In this document: one piece after another, positions 28,353 through 37,725 of the stretch
How the letters are laid out: each line of letters starts with the position of its first letter
How positions within the stretch are numbered: the stretch's first letter is position 1
Assembly: GCA_949291555.1 (NCBI GenBank)
Contig: CASEWE010000009.1
Span: forward strand, 1 to 64,000
Reading direction: 5' to 3'
Length of the DNA stretch: 64,000 bases
Origin: an uncultured Bacteroidales bacterium
GTDB taxonomy: Bacteria > Bacteroidota > Bacteroidia > Bacteroidales > P3
Translations under genes and position numbers: made by a program
The notes under the pieces: generated by a model
Databases searched by the model: none
What the model saw: only the letters and a program-made list of their open reading frames with translations
What the model was told of the DNA's origin: nothing

Positions 28353-31256
28353 TTAGTAGCCGAAGATGTCTTCGGTGGTGAGTTTTTCCACCGGGCCGAG
28401 CGTTTGGAGGTATTTCATGTCCACGCTCTTCGGGTTGCCCAAGACGGCGGTGTTGTGCTTCTGGCCCTTGATGTACTTTTCCTGGAAAGCCTTCACATCG
28501 TTCAGTTCCATGCCGAGCGTCTTTTCGTATTCGAATTTGGACGGATCTTCGGTGAATCCGAATTTCTTGGCATAGAGGTATTTGAAGAAGATGTTCTCGC
28601 GCAGGCAGCGGTTTGCGCGCAGGTTGTCGAGCACGTTGGCTTTGGCCAGGTCGAAGGTCTGCTGCGACATGGGCATATCCTGCACGATTTCATCCATTGC
28701 CGTGAGGGCGTCTTTCATCTTGTCGGTCTGGGTTCCCACGAAGGACTGGAAGTTGAAGTACTTGTCGGGGCGGGCCGGGCTGCCGAAATAGGCGTAGGCG
28801 GTGTAGGCCAAGGCGCGGGCTTCGCGGATTTCCTGGAACACGATGCCGCTCATGCCGCCGCCGAAATAGGCGTTGTACATGTTGCCGAGCACTTCGGTTT
28901 CCTTGTCGTATTTCGTGCCTTTCATCAAGGTGGCCACGTTCACTTGCAAGGCATCGTAGGGAGCGAAGAATACCTTGCCTTCGTTTTCGCGCAGGTCGAA
29001 CTCATGGGCTTCCGGGTAGGGCTTGAAGGAGCCGGGAAGCGTGTGGTGGGCGGCAAGGACGGTCTGCACTTGGCTCATGTCCTTGGGGCCGAAGTACATG
29101 ATGGCGTGCTCGTAGTTCCTCAGATCCTTGATTTTCCCGGTCAAGGCCTCGGGATCCATCCGGATGATTTCCTGTTGCGAAAGCTGGTAGGTAACAGGGT
29201 TTTCAGGCCCGTAGAGGGCGTAGTAGGCCAAGCGCTGGAAATTGGATTCCTGCTGCTTCTTCTCGTCTTCGCGCAGCTTGAGCACATCCAAGGCGAGGTT
29301 GGCGTAACGGTCGGGATCGGCTTTCACGCTGGAGAGCAAGTGCTCGAACAAAGCAACGGAAGCCTCGAAGTTCTTGTCGATGCCCGTCAGGTAGACGTAT
29401 ACCCGGTCGTTGCCTGCTACCGCGTTGTAGTCGGCGGCCAGTTTGTAAAATTCGTTCTGGAGTTCCTCGGCCGTGTATTTGTCGGTACCTAAGTAAGGAA
29501 GGTACTGGAAGGCCAGATCCAGTTCCTTGTCGTTGAAGTTGCCCATTTCAAAGACGTAGTAGAGGCTGAAAAGCGGGTCTTGCTCGTTTTTCTTGTAAAG
29601 AAGATCCACTTTGTCCTGGTATTTGCCCACGGTCATGTCTTTCTGGAAGTCGACGAAGCGGGGCGCGAGGTCTGCCGGCCGGGCGTTCTGGATGGTTTTG
29701 AGGAACTGGCTGGCCGTGTCGCGGTTGATGGACAGCGGGGTGATTTGCGGCTTTTCGATGCGGGCCAGGTCGGGATCGCCCTCTAACTTGTAGACTACCG
29801 AGTAGTTGTTGAGGTATTTGTTGGCGAAATCCACCACTTCCTGCTTGGTCACTTTCGAGAGGCGGTCGATGCGCGAAACCACGTTGGCCCAGTCTTCATG
29901 GGAATTGAAGGCGTCTACCATCATCATGGCGCGCGACATGTTGTAGCGCAGCTGCTGGTACTGGTCGACCGTGAAATTGTCGATCACGGCCTTGAGGGTT
30001 TCTTCCGAAAATTCCCCTTTCTTGAGTTTTTCCACTTGTTCCACTACCAGGTCGCGGAGTTCTTCCAGGCTCTGGTCTTGGCGCGGCATGGCGTAAATCT
30101 GGATCATCCCGTAATCGGCCAGGGTCTGGTAATAAGCCCAAGCGCCCATCACCTTCTGGGCTTGGTTCAGGTTCACATCGAGCAAGCCGGTCTTTTCGTT
30201 GGTGAGGATGTTGCCCACCAGTTCAGCTACGGCCACTTCCTCGTTGCGCGGGGAAGGAAGCGGGTAGGTAATGGCGAGCATGGCCGGGTCGAGGCCGATC
30301 ACGGTGTCTTCCAAGACCTTGTCCAGCGGTTTTTCTTCCTCGTAGGTGAAGGCAGGCACGTCTTTGCGCTGCATCTTCCCGAAGTACTTGTCGATGATGG
30401 CGATGGTCTTGTCGGGATCGAGGTCGCCCGCCATGACGATAGCCATGTTGTTAGGCACGTAATACTGGTCGAAGAAGTGCTTGATGTTGGTGATGGAAGG
30501 GTTCTTCAGCTGTTCGGGTTCCCCGATCACGGTCTGGGTGCCGTAGGGATGGTGGGGGAAAAGGGCTTCCAGGATCTTGGCCCATACTTGGCGCATGTCG
30601 TTGGCCTTGCCCATGTTGTATTCTTCATAGACCGTCTCCAATTCGGTATGGAAGAGGCGGATCACCGGGTTTTCGAAGCGATCGGCCTGGATTCTGGCCC
30701 AGTTCTCGACCTGGTTGGAGGGAATGTCTTCCACGTAGGCGGTGATGTCGTTGCTGGTAAAGGCGTTGGTGCCTTGCGAGCCGATAGCGGCCATCAATTT
30801 GTCGTATTCGTTGGGAATGGCATAGGAAGCGGCGATTTGCGAAACGCTGTCGATTTGCGCGTAGATGCGGGCGCGTTCGGCTTCATCGGTGGTCTTGCGG
30901 TAGACTTCGAAAAGGTTCTCGATCTGATCCAGGTAGACTTTTTCGGCTTCGTAGTTCACCGTCCCGAAATTCCGGGTCCCCTTGAACATCAGGTGCTCGA
31001 AATAGTGGGCCAGGCCGGTCGTTTCGGCCGGGTCGTTTTTCCCGCCCGCGTTCACGGCAATGACCGTTTGGATGCGGGGCGCGTCCTGATTGACGGAGAG
31101 GTAGACTTTCAATCCGTTGTCGAGCGTGTAGATGCGGGTCTTCATGGGGTCTCCCGGCACGCTCTCGTACTTGTACTTGCTGCCGCACGAGGTGAACAGC
31201 ATCGCAACCGGAATCGCCAGAAGCGCGATAATAAGATGGAATGCGTGTTTTTTCAT
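28353..31256 (-). CDS. M16 family zinc metallopeptidase (insulinase/pitrilysin type), lipoprotein
   Basis: A 967-residue peptidase with a lipoprotein signal (lipobox FTSCGS), so periplasmic or surface-anchored. The inverted zinc motif is GLAHYFEHLMFKGT (HxxEH) near residue 84 and the third ligand Glu is in ELETVYEEYNM. A second, inactive M16-like half follows, including the GGGMSGIVFQEIREARALAY block, as in full-length pitrilysins. Monocistronic, with its own terminator. Substrate unknown; the family cuts oligopeptides. Confidence 0.93.
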   Translation of the reverse strand: MKKHAFHLIIALLAIPVAMLFTSCGSKYKYESVPGDPMKTRIYTLDNGLKVYLSVNQDAPRIQTVIAVNAGGKNDPAETTGLAHYFEHLMFKGTRNFGTVNYEAEKVYLDQIENLFEVYRKTTDEAERARIYAQIDSVSQIAASYAIPNEYDKLMAAIGSQGTNAFTSNDITAYVEDIPSNQVENWARIQADRFENPVIRLFHTELETVYEEYNMGKANDMRQVWAKILEALFPHHPYGTQTVIGEPEQLKNPSITNIKHFFDQYYVPNNMAIVMAGDLDPDKTIAIIDKYFGKMQRKDVPAFTYEEEKPLDKVLEDTVIGLDPAMLAITYPLPSPRNEEVAVAELVGNILTNEKTGLLDVNLNQAQKVMGAWAYYQTLADYGMIQIYAMPRQDQSLEELRDLVVEQVEKLKKGEFSEETLKAVIDNFTVDQYQQLRYNMSRAMMMVDAFNSHEDWANVVSRIDRLSKVTKQEVVDFANKYLNNYSVVYKLEGDPDLARIEKPQITPLSINRDTASQFLKTIQNARPADLAPRFVDFQKDMTVGKYQDKVDLLYKKNEQDPLFSLYYVFEMGNFNDKELDLAFQYLPYLGTDKYTAEELQNEFYKLAADYNAVAGNDRVYVYLTGIDKNFEASVALFEHLLSSVKADPDRYANLALDVLKLREDEKKQQESNFQRLAYYALYGPENPVTYQLSQQEIIRMDPEALTGKIKDLRNYEHAIMYFGPKDMSQVQTVLAAHHTLPGSFKPYPEAHEFDLRENEGKVFFAPYDALQVNVATLMKGTKYDKETEVLGNMYNAYFGGGMSGIVFQEIREARALAYTAYAYFGSPARPDKYFNFQSFVGTQTDKMKDALTAMDEIVQDMPMSQQTFDLAKANVLDNLRANRCLRENIFFKYLYAKKFGFTEDPSKFEYEKTLGMELNDVKAFQEKYIKGQKHNTAVLGNPKSVDMKYLQTLGPVEKLTTEDIFGY

Positions 31257-31608
31257 GATAGAAGTATGGTTTAAAAAGTTGATTTGTTTTTAAAAAGCTG
31301 ATTTATTGCTAGCTTATATGCTGGTTTTCAGTGTTCTGTCTGCAAAGGCAGCGGGCCGATGGCCCGTTGGGCCGGTTCGTTGCGGAAAAACCTTACAAGT
31401 TTACAAAAAAAACATGGAAAACAGCGTGAGCGGTTTCAACTCGATGTTCCCTCGATGTTCCGAAACGCTGCAGGAAGGCTTGGTTTCGCTTCCGCATGCG
31501 CGGGCGGGCAATGCGGGGCAGACGGAATCCGGAGCCTTTACGCGGCTGGGTCCCGTCTGTCCCTTTCCGGCTTGGCGGAGACTTGCTTCGAAGGGATGGA
31601 AAGTGCGG
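31257..31608. other. Gene-free stretch upstream of the M16 gene
   Basis: The left part is AT-rich and should hold the M16 promoter and leader. The best -7-like site on the minus strand is TAAACTTG (31396-31403), one mismatch. A small direct repeat CTCGATGTTCC occurs twice near 31440-31460. No terminator hairpin for the barrel gene ending at 31609 and no gene are seen. Confidence 0.5.
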
Positions 31609-34104
31609 TTACCTTGGCCCGCCTCCGCCGGAAGAAGCCCCGCCGGTATTCCCTCCGCCCAACCGGGAGGATTCCTCCGCATCGCCGATCTGGCGCGGCG
31701 CCCGGTTCATCAGCCGGTTGTTGCCGAAGCGCCAGGAGAGCCGGATCGAGCCGGTGTATTTTTCAAAGCCCGCCCGCACATAATTGATGTTCTCCAGGCC
31801 GTTTGGCGCCGGATAGGCCGAACGGCTTATGTAATCGTTGAACATCACGTCGAACGAGGCCGAGAGTGTCAGGGTCTTTTTCAGGAAGAAAGCCTTGATG
31901 CCGATGCCGCCTCCGTAGAAGCCCGGGCTGTACGCGAAATTGCCTTGATTGGGGAGCTGCCCCCAGCTGTAGGCCGAGAAAGTCAGGTTGGGAGTAGCAT
32001 CCACTTCGGTATTGACCCAGTAGCTGCCTTCAAAGATGTCGCTTCTCTGGTGCGTTTCGTCATAATCGATGACCGACTGGCCGTAGCCTCCGTGCACGAA
32101 GACCATGAGCCGCCATATCTTGTAGAAAGTCAGATTGGTGGAAAGGCTCAGCGTGACCCCTTGGTTCACTCCGGCGTTGATGGGCTGGGTGTAGGTATTG
32201 TAATTTTCATCGTAGAAGTTGATCCGTTCCGGGTCGCCGGTGGCATGCTTGTAGCCCAAAGTAGCGAAGAATTTGTAGTTGAACGAATAGGTCAGATCCA
32301 GATTGTGGGAGTATTCCGGTTTCAGGAACGGGTTTCCGCAGTAATACTCGGTGGCGGTGGAACGCACCTGGAACGGGTTCAGATCCGAATAATCCGGGCG
32401 GGTGAGACGGTAACGGTAGGATAGGGTCAGGTGGTTCTTGTTGCCGATAGGCTGGCTGATGCTCACGTTGGGGAAAGGCCGGGCGTACTGGTTCGTGTTG
32501 ACCGAATCCATGCCCACGTTGTTGCCGTGGCTGTAGGTGTATTCGGCACGGACGCCTACTTGCAGGGTGGTCCGGGTCTTGAAGGTATGGTTGACCATGA
32601 CATAGGCGGCCGCGATCAGCTCGTCGTAAAGGTAGCGGTCGTCCATGCGGCTGCTGTCGCTTTGCAGGTAATACGATGCCGTGTTGTTGCCGGCATAGCT
32701 GAGCTTGATGCCGGCTTCGAGCGAGGTCTGCATGTTGAACGGATGGGAATAGTCCATCTTGAAGCTGTAGATATTGGAGGTGAACGGCTGGTCTACATCG
32801 TAGCCCAGCGAATAGACCGGATTCCCGCTCAGGAAATCGCCCGGGTAATAGCGCACGTAGTTGGAACCGGCCAAGCTGTTTTCGTTCCGGATATAATCGA
32901 AGTTCATGCTGAGTTTCCGGTTGAAGGCGGTGTCGAAGGTGTGCTCGTAGTTCAGGTTCACATTATGGTTCTGGTAGCCGAAGCGGGAATTGGCTTCCTG
33001 GTTGTAGGCGTAGAGGACGGAATCGGGATTCGAAGCCCCGTAGAAGCGGGTGCGGTACAGGTCGGCATTGTTGCTGCCGTGTCCTCCGCTGCCTTCGTAG
33101 GAAAGGCTCAGCACATCCGATTTGCCGATATAGTAGTCGATGCCGCCTTTCCCGTAAAAGCTCAGGTATTTGTTGCCGCCCACAGGCTGGTTGCGTTCGG
33201 ACGCATTGATGGTGTTGCGGCTGCCGTCCGCATAGTTGTTATAGCCGTACATCGTGGAAGTCTGCGAGCCTTGGTAGGCGGAGAACGAACCGTAGAGGGT
33301 GAATTTCTTTTGGCGGTAGTTGAGGTCGAAGCCGGCGTTGTAGCCCACGTGGCGGTTCACCCGGATGCCGGCATCCACCGAGCCGGAGAAGCCGGTGGCA
33401 TGGATGCGGGTGGTCTTGAGGTTGATGATGCCGCCGGTGCCTTCGGCATCGTACCTGGAAGAGGGATTGGTCATGACCTCGATTTTCTCAATCGTGTTGC
33501 CGGGCATGCTGCGCAGGTAGTTGGCCAGGTTCTGGCCGCTCATGTGGGTGGGGCGGTCGTCTACCAAGACCAAGACCCCGCTCTGGCCGTTGAGCGAAAT
33601 GTTGTCGTCCTTATCCACGGTCACGCCGGGGAACTTCTTCAGCATCTCGAAGGCGTTGTCCGACTGGGTGATGATGCTTTGGGAAATGTTCATCGTGATT
33701 TTTCCGGCCTCCATTTCCATGATGGGGCGTTTGGCGGTCACGACCACTTCGTCCAATTGCACGCTCGAAGAGGTCATGCGGATTTCCCCTACATGGACTT
33801 GCCGCTGGCTTGCATCGATTTCGAACACTCCGGAATTGCTGCGGTGGTAGGCCAAGACCGCAGCCTGGACGAAATACCGGCCTGCCGGCACCCGCTTGAA
33901 TTCGAAATAGCCGCTGTCGGACGAAGCCATGCCCATGACCTGGGTGCTGTCGGAGGCTTTGACGAGCACCACATTGGCAAAGGGGATGCCCTCCGAAGTA
34001 CGGGCATCGATGATGCTGCCTTTCACGTTGCCGGTCTGGGCCGCGAGTTTGGAAACCGGCAGGAAGAAGAGCAGGGAGATGAAGGCGAGGAGGGTGGTTT
34101 TCAT
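31609..34104 (-). CDS. TonB-dependent-receptor-like outer-membrane barrel
   Basis: An 831-residue protein with a signal peptide (ending KLAAQTG), then a carboxypeptidase-regulatory-like N-terminal domain (GNVKGSIIDARTSEGIPFANV), a plug-like domain (VQLDEVVVTAKRPIMEMEAGK... and EGTGGIINLKT) and a C-terminal beta-barrel. It belongs to the outer membrane beta-barrel family often annotated TonB-dependent receptor. It ends in a Gly/Ser/Pro-rich tail (GGGNTGGASSGGGGPR), unlike the aromatic final strand usual for barrels. The start at 34104 is chosen for the signal peptide. Substrate unknown. Its promoter spacer contains a T11 homopolymer. Confidence 0.88.
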   Translation of the reverse strand: MKTTLLAFISLLFFLPVSKLAAQTGNVKGSIIDARTSEGIPFANVVLVKASDSTQVMGMASSDSGYFEFKRVPAGRYFVQAAVLAYHRSNSGVFEIDASQRQVHVGEIRMTSSSVQLDEVVVTAKRPIMEMEAGKITMNISQSIITQSDNAFEMLKKFPGVTVDKDDNISLNGQSGVLVLVDDRPTHMSGQNLANYLRSMPGNTIEKIEVMTNPSSRYDAEGTGGIINLKTTRIHATGFSGSVDAGIRVNRHVGYNAGFDLNYRQKKFTLYGSFSAYQGSQTSTMYGYNNYADGSRNTINASERNQPVGGNKYLSFYGKGGIDYYIGKSDVLSLSYEGSGGHGSNNADLYRTRFYGASNPDSVLYAYNQEANSRFGYQNHNVNLNYEHTFDTAFNRKLSMNFDYIRNENSLAGSNYVRYYPGDFLSGNPVYSLGYDVDQPFTSNIYSFKMDYSHPFNMQTSLEAGIKLSYAGNNTASYYLQSDSSRMDDRYLYDELIAAAYVMVNHTFKTRTTLQVGVRAEYTYSHGNNVGMDSVNTNQYARPFPNVSISQPIGNKNHLTLSYRYRLTRPDYSDLNPFQVRSTATEYYCGNPFLKPEYSHNLDLTYSFNYKFFATLGYKHATGDPERINFYDENYNTYTQPINAGVNQGVTLSLSTNLTFYKIWRLMVFVHGGYGQSVIDYDETHQRSDIFEGSYWVNTEVDATPNLTFSAYSWGQLPNQGNFAYSPGFYGGGIGIKAFFLKKTLTLSASFDVMFNDYISRSAYPAPNGLENINYVRAGFEKYTGSIRLSWRFGNNRLMNRAPRQIGDAEESSRLGGGNTGGASSGGGGPR

Positions 34105-34137
34105 GGGCATGGCGTCAACTTTCTTTTTTGCTGGATG

Positions 34138-34162
34138 CAAATGTAATGTTTTTTTTTTTCAA
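34138..34162 (-). promoter_or_regulatory. Promoter of the barrel gene with a T11/A11 tract in its spacer
   Basis: The minus strand reads TTG (34160-34162), 14 nt made almost wholly of an A11 run (34149-34159 as T on plus), then TACATTTG (34138-34145), a full -7 match. The spacing is about 5 nt shorter than in other promoters of this window. Slippage in the tract could tune expression. Confidence 0.5.
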
Positions 34163-34200
34163 TTAGTTACGGTATTCTTGCGTTTTTTTTTGGATGTATT

Positions 34201-35019
34201 TCAAGCACTTGCCGGCTGTTTCCCGGGCTTGATCGAGCCGGCGCCCGAAGACGAGACGGAGGTTTCCGGATTCCCGTAGTAGCGGATGTCGGATGCACCG
34301 GAGGCTTCGGCTTTCAAATGCCGGATTACGGTCATATTGGCGTTAGACGCGCCGGAAGTTTTCACCTCCAGGCGGTCGAAAGCCATTTCCCGGCTTTTGA
34401 AGCTGCTGGCTCCGCTCAGTTTCATCGAGCCTTGGCGGATGTGCCCGCCGGGATTGGCAAAAGATGCGCCCGAAAGCTGGATTACGGCCTGGTTGGCATC
34501 GCAATGGCCGCCAAACTGGCTGGCACCGGAGCATTTTACCTGCAACTTGCCGGTTTTTAGCGGTATTCGTACAAAGGAAGCACCGGAAATCCGGATGTCA
34601 AGCTCTTTGGAACGCAAGGTGTCATGGCTGGTTGCCGAAGCGGCACCCGAACAGCGGATGCTTTTGAGGTCTTGGCAGAAGAGCTTGGCTTTGATTCCGG
34701 CATTGTCTGTCCGGATCCGGGCATCCAAGTCCAGGATCAGTTTCCCGTTTTCGCATTGGATCCGGAGATAGGGCATCAGGATCGAATCCGTTTCCACATA
34801 GAGGGAATCCTTTTGGGAAGGAATCAGTTCCACTTGGTAATTGTATGCCGCGTGCAGCTGGTCGAAATCCGGCAGGTTGAATGCTTTCGAGGCGGTAATG
34901 CCGCTTGGATGCAGTTTTTCGGCTTTGCCCGGGATGCCGATGGAGCAGGAGGTGGCCGGCAGGGAAAGCAGGAACGCGGCAAGCAGCGGGAGCAGGGAAG
35001 GAAGGTTTTTCGGTTTCAT
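34201..35019 (-). CDS. Lipoprotein with DUF2807 (GIN) beta-helix domain
   Basis: A 272-residue protein, signal with lipobox ATSCS. The mature part is a repeating right-handed beta-helix-like domain with recurrent SGAS motifs (CSGAASATS, RISGASFVRI, QLSGASFANP, KLSGASSFK, KTSGASNANM, ASGASDIRYY), typical of DUF2807, a putative adhesin head domain. It ends SSSGAGSIKPGKQ. It lies 121 nt downstream of the GntR gene on the same strand and may share its transcript. Confidence 0.9.
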   Translation of the reverse strand: MKPKNLPSLLPLLAAFLLSLPATSCSIGIPGKAEKLHPSGITASKAFNLPDFDQLHAAYNYQVELIPSQKDSLYVETDSILMPYLRIQCENGKLILDLDARIRTDNAGIKAKLFCQDLKSIRCSGAASATSHDTLRSKELDIRISGASFVRIPLKTGKLQVKCSGASQFGGHCDANQAVIQLSGASFANPGGHIRQGSMKLSGASSFKSREMAFDRLEVKTSGASNANMTVIRHLKAEASGASDIRYYGNPETSVSSSGAGSIKPGKQPASA

Positions 35020-35140
35020 GCGTGTGTTTTTTGTGTGTTTCAGGACGATTTTTTTTCATGTCCTCCCTGCGTGCGCAGGGAGGACGGGAGATTCGAAGGG
35101 GCTAAGCGGCGGGGCGTGGGGAAAAGGCGCAAGGAGGCAT

Positions 35141-35518
35141 TCAAGGCTTGGCCGGATCCAAGCCGCCGGGTTGCTTGTCGAATGCTTGCTGGAGTTCCTC
35201 GAAACGGAGGCCCAGAAGCTTCATCCGGTTCAGGAACGCCGGGACGGCCTGCAGGAATTCTTCCCGCATCAGGTCCATGGCGCGCTGCCGGCTGTCGGGC
35301 GAAATCAGGAAGCCGATGCCCCGTTTGCTGTAGATGATGCCGTTGCGTTCCAGATGCTCGTAGGCCCGCATCACGGTGTTGGGGTTGACGGCCAATTGCA
35401 TCCCGAACTCCCTTACCGACGGGATCTTGTCTTCGGGCTTGTGTTCGCCGTTTAATACTTTCTCGCAGACGTATTCCGCGATCTGTTCGTATATGGGTTT
35501 GTCTTGTCTGAATTCCAT
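35141..35518 (-). CDS. GntR-family transcriptional regulator, YtrA type
   Basis: A 125-residue regulator with an N-terminal winged helix-turn-helix (PIYEQIAEYVCEKVLNGEHKPEDKIPSVREFGMQLAVNPNTVMRAYEHLE) and only a short helical C-terminus, as in YtrA-type GntR proteins that control ABC transporters. The linked ABC ATPase and permease genes lie just upstream on the same strand, with a palindrome at their promoter. The start at 35518 matches the family; a longer upstream extension does not. Confidence 0.92.
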   Translation of the reverse strand: MEFRQDKPIYEQIAEYVCEKVLNGEHKPEDKIPSVREFGMQLAVNPNTVMRAYEHLERNGIIYSKRGIGFLISPDSRQRAMDLMREEFLQAVPAFLNRMKLLGLRFEELQQAFDKQPGGLDPAKP

Positions 35519-35590
35519 GGCTTTTGTTTTTCGGCGTGTGATAACGGATAATCTGGCTTCGTTGCACTCCCTTGGCGGAATCCTCACGTG

Positions 35591-35598
35591 CAAAAGTA
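35591..35598 (-). promoter_or_regulatory. Promoter -7 box of the GntR gene
   Basis: The minus strand reads TACTTTTG, a full TAnnTTTG match, about 70 nt before the start codon. It overlaps the end of the truncated repeat element at 35595-35652. No clear TTG at -33. Confidence 0.5.
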
Positions 35599-35652
35599 CG
35601 CTCCGGTTCGCCTGCGGTCGTGCGCCTTGCATCTTATCCGTTCTGGCATGCC
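35595..35652 (-). repeat. Diverged inverted half-copy of the 118-bp element
   Basis: It shares AGTACGCTCC, exactly 19 nt, GCCTTGCATCTT and CCGTnCTGnCATG with the reverse complement of the element at 35691-35808. Same spacing but opposite orientation and only half the length. Confidence 0.7.
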
Positions 35653-35690
35653 GTGGTCAGTGAGGGAATTGATTTTGGGGTATTGTGTTT

Positions 35691-35808
35691 TCATGTCAGG
35701 ACGGGCAAGATGCAAGGCTGCCGAAGGTGAGGGCGCGGGAGCGTACTAAGGTACGTGACCAAGCCCGAATCCTGAAGGCAACGCCGCAGATTGCCTGTCC
35801 TCACATGA
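35691..35808. repeat. 118-bp MITE/REP-like element with terminal inverted repeats
   Basis: The ends TCATGTCAGGACGGGCAA and (reverse complement) TCATGTGAGGACAGGCAA match at 16 of 18 positions. Inside lies a palindrome CGTACTAAGGTACG. It sits between the permease and GntR genes and encodes no protein. It resembles small non-autonomous repeats seen in Bacteroidetes genomes. Confidence 0.75.
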
Positions 35809-35811
35809 AAA

Positions 35812-36594
35812 TCAGAATTGCTGGCGGCGCATGGCGATATAAGCCCACACCCACAACCCTACCGGCACAATGATATTGAAGAACACGGACAGGATCCGGG
35901 CAAAGCGGGTCCCGGCTTCCGCAAGGAAGGTGTAAACGCCTCCGTCGTAGGAATTCAAGGCCGCGTCGATGCCGATGGAGCCGATGATGCCGATGGCGAT
36001 GCAGGCGCAGCAGAATGTCAGCACGGTTTTCCAGAACTTCTTGGTCTTGAAGAAGTAAATGCCCCAGATGCAGATGGCTTGCATGGAAATGACGTTCCAG
36101 AATCTGGATTCGAAGAAACCGAGGTTGAAGTCCGTATTGATGGAGATTGTCTTGTTGCCGAAAACGTGCCAAGGCTGCATCATCACCTCGTTGACACCGG
36201 TCAGGGCCAAGCCGATCACGCTCAGCAGCCAGCTGAAAAACAGCAGCAGGAACGGTATCAAGACAAGGCACTGGAACATGCTTACCGCGAATTTCTCGCT
36301 TTGCGAGGCGGGGAGCATGGTGGCGTTGACCCCTTTGGTAGTGTGGAAGAGATGCTTGTAGAGCATGAAAGGCAGGAAGATGATGACGGCAAGACTGAAG
36401 GTGGTCAGGATGCTTTTGGCTCCGATCATCCCGTTGATGCCTCCGAAAAGCATTCCGAGGAGATAAATGCCAAGCTGGCCAGCGAGCAAGGACAAGTAAA
36501 GCTTGTAGTTGCGAGCGATTTCGCTTTTGAGAAGCAATCCTATGCGGGGGAAAGAAAATTCCGTTGTCATGGTACTATTGTTTCGAGTTTCCAT
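35812..36594 (-). CDS. ABC transporter permease
   Basis: A 260-residue membrane protein with about six hydrophobic helices (LYLSLLAGQLGIYLLGML, ILTTFSLAVIIFLPFML, LVLIPFLLLFFSWLLSVIGL, and others). It lies 39 nt after the ATPase gene, so the two form one transporter. Substrate unknown; YtrA-linked transporters of this type often respond to cell-envelope stress or peptides. The stop is 3 nt from the 118-bp repeat element. Confidence 0.85.
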   Translation of the reverse strand: METRNNSTMTTEFSFPRIGLLLKSEIARNYKLYLSLLAGQLGIYLLGMLFGGINGMIGAKSILTTFSLAVIIFLPFMLYKHLFHTTKGVNATMLPASQSEKFAVSMFQCLVLIPFLLLFFSWLLSVIGLALTGVNEVMMQPWHVFGNKTISINTDFNLGFFESRFWNVISMQAICIWGIYFFKTKKFWKTVLTFCCACIAIGIIGSIGIDAALNSYDGGVYTFLAEAGTRFARILSVFFNIIVPVGLWVWAYIAMRRQQF

Positions 36595-36633
36595 AATGAT
36601 AGTGATTTCGGGTTCTTGGTTTTCGATTGCAGG

Positions 36634-37575
36634 TTATTCATCGGGTTGGTTGTCATTGGTTCGCGGCTTTTCATCCAAGCCGGCATCGCCCTTGATCCGC
36701 TGCGCCATCTCATCGGCGAAGCTGCGCTTGGGTTCCAGGTCTTCCCCGTTGATGAACATCCGCTTGAAGAGATCTTTGTTCTGAATGGCCGCATTGAACA
36801 GCATTTCGATATTGACCCGGGTCTCTTCGCCGCTTTCGTTGAAGCCGACCACGGCGTAGCCGCCGATCGCGTTCTCGCGGTAGAGGTCCTTGTCCGATTT
36901 CTGCGGCCGGATGCCGAACCAGAGCTTGCGGGAGATGTCTTCGATGCTGTTGTTGAGCAATACCTGGTTGTGTTCCAATATCACGATGGGGTCGATCAGG
37001 TTTTCCAAGTCCCTTACCTGGTGGGTGGAGATGACGAAGCATTTGTCATCGCTGGCCGCTTGGGCGATCAGGCGGCGGAAAATGCCTTTGGAGGGGATAT
37101 CCATGCCGTTGGTGGGTTCGTCCAGGAGAAGGAGCTTGGTGTTGCAGGCCAAGGCGAAGCTCATCATGGCTTTTTTCTGCTGGCCGTGCGAGGACTGGGA
37201 AATCTTTTTGGTAGGGTTCAGCCCGAATTCGCTCACGTAATGCGCCAATTGCTCGTGGTTGAAATGGGGGTAGAAGGGGGCGTAGAGTTTCACGTATTCG
37301 TTCAGGCTGAGGGCTGCCGGGTCGATGACTTCGGGCAGGTAGTAGATTTCGGAGAGCAGGGAGGCCGTGCGCAGGCGAGGTTCCTGTCCTAATATGCGGA
37401 TGCTGCCTTCGGCAGGGATGCGGAGCCCGGCTAAGAGGCGGAGCAGGGTGGTCTTGCCGACCCCGTTTTCTCCCAAGAGTCCGTAGATGTAGCCGGCTTT
37501 CATCTCCATGTTCAGTTGTTCGAACACGGTCTGGTGCTTGCCATAGCGGAAGCTGAGGTTCTTTATTTCAATCAT
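36634..37575 (-). CDS. ABC transporter ATP-binding protein
   Basis: A 313-residue ATPase. Walker A GENGVGKTT, Walker B LLLLDEPTNGMD, H-loop STHQ. The signature motif is SSHGQQKKA in place of LSGGQ, as in many exporters of this group. A C-terminal extension of about 90 residues follows the ATPase core. It pairs with the permease 39 nt downstream and is under the promoter and palindrome at 37801-37858. Confidence 0.93.
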   Translation of the reverse strand: MIEIKNLSFRYGKHQTVFEQLNMEMKAGYIYGLLGENGVGKTTLLRLLAGLRIPAEGSIRILGQEPRLRTASLLSEIYYLPEVIDPAALSLNEYVKLYAPFYPHFNHEQLAHYVSEFGLNPTKKISQSSHGQQKKAMMSFALACNTKLLLLDEPTNGMDIPSKGIFRRLIAQAASDDKCFVISTHQVRDLENLIDPIVILEHNQVLLNNSIEDISRKLWFGIRPQKSDKDLYRENAIGGYAVVGFNESGEETRVNIEMLFNAAIQNKDLFKRMFINGEDLEPKRSFADEMAQRIKGDAGLDEKPRTNDNQPDE

Positions 37576-37617
37576 GGTTTTTGAATTTTATCGGGTTGCT
37601 GGATCTGTTCTGTCTTT

Positions 37618-37725
37618 TCATGCAAAAAGGTAGCGGTCGTTTTTGCGGCGGTTGCCTTCGCGGTTTTCAAAGAGCGTGCTGTAGTTGAACGACAAGCTTT
37701 TGTGGAAGAATTTTTTGTTGAACAT
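37618..37725 (-). CDS. Possible 35-residue leader peptide of the ABC operon
   Basis: An open frame of 36 codons (MFNKKFFHKSLSFNYSTLF...) with a strong Shine-Dalgarno-like AGGAGG 8 nt before its ATG, rare in this phylum. It lies in the roughly 245-nt leader between the ABC promoter and the ATPase start, ending 42 nt before that start. Basic and aromatic, no membrane segment. It may be a regulatory leader, a small protein or chance. Confidence 0.4.
   Translation of the reverse strand: MFNKKFFHKSLSFNYSTLFENREGNRRKNDRYLFA

Noticed and set aside
32431..34146. 571-codon plus-strand frame opposite the outer-membrane barrel gene
   Set aside because: The minus strand gives a complete signal-plug-barrel protein; the plus-strand translation is a GC-driven shadow without domains.
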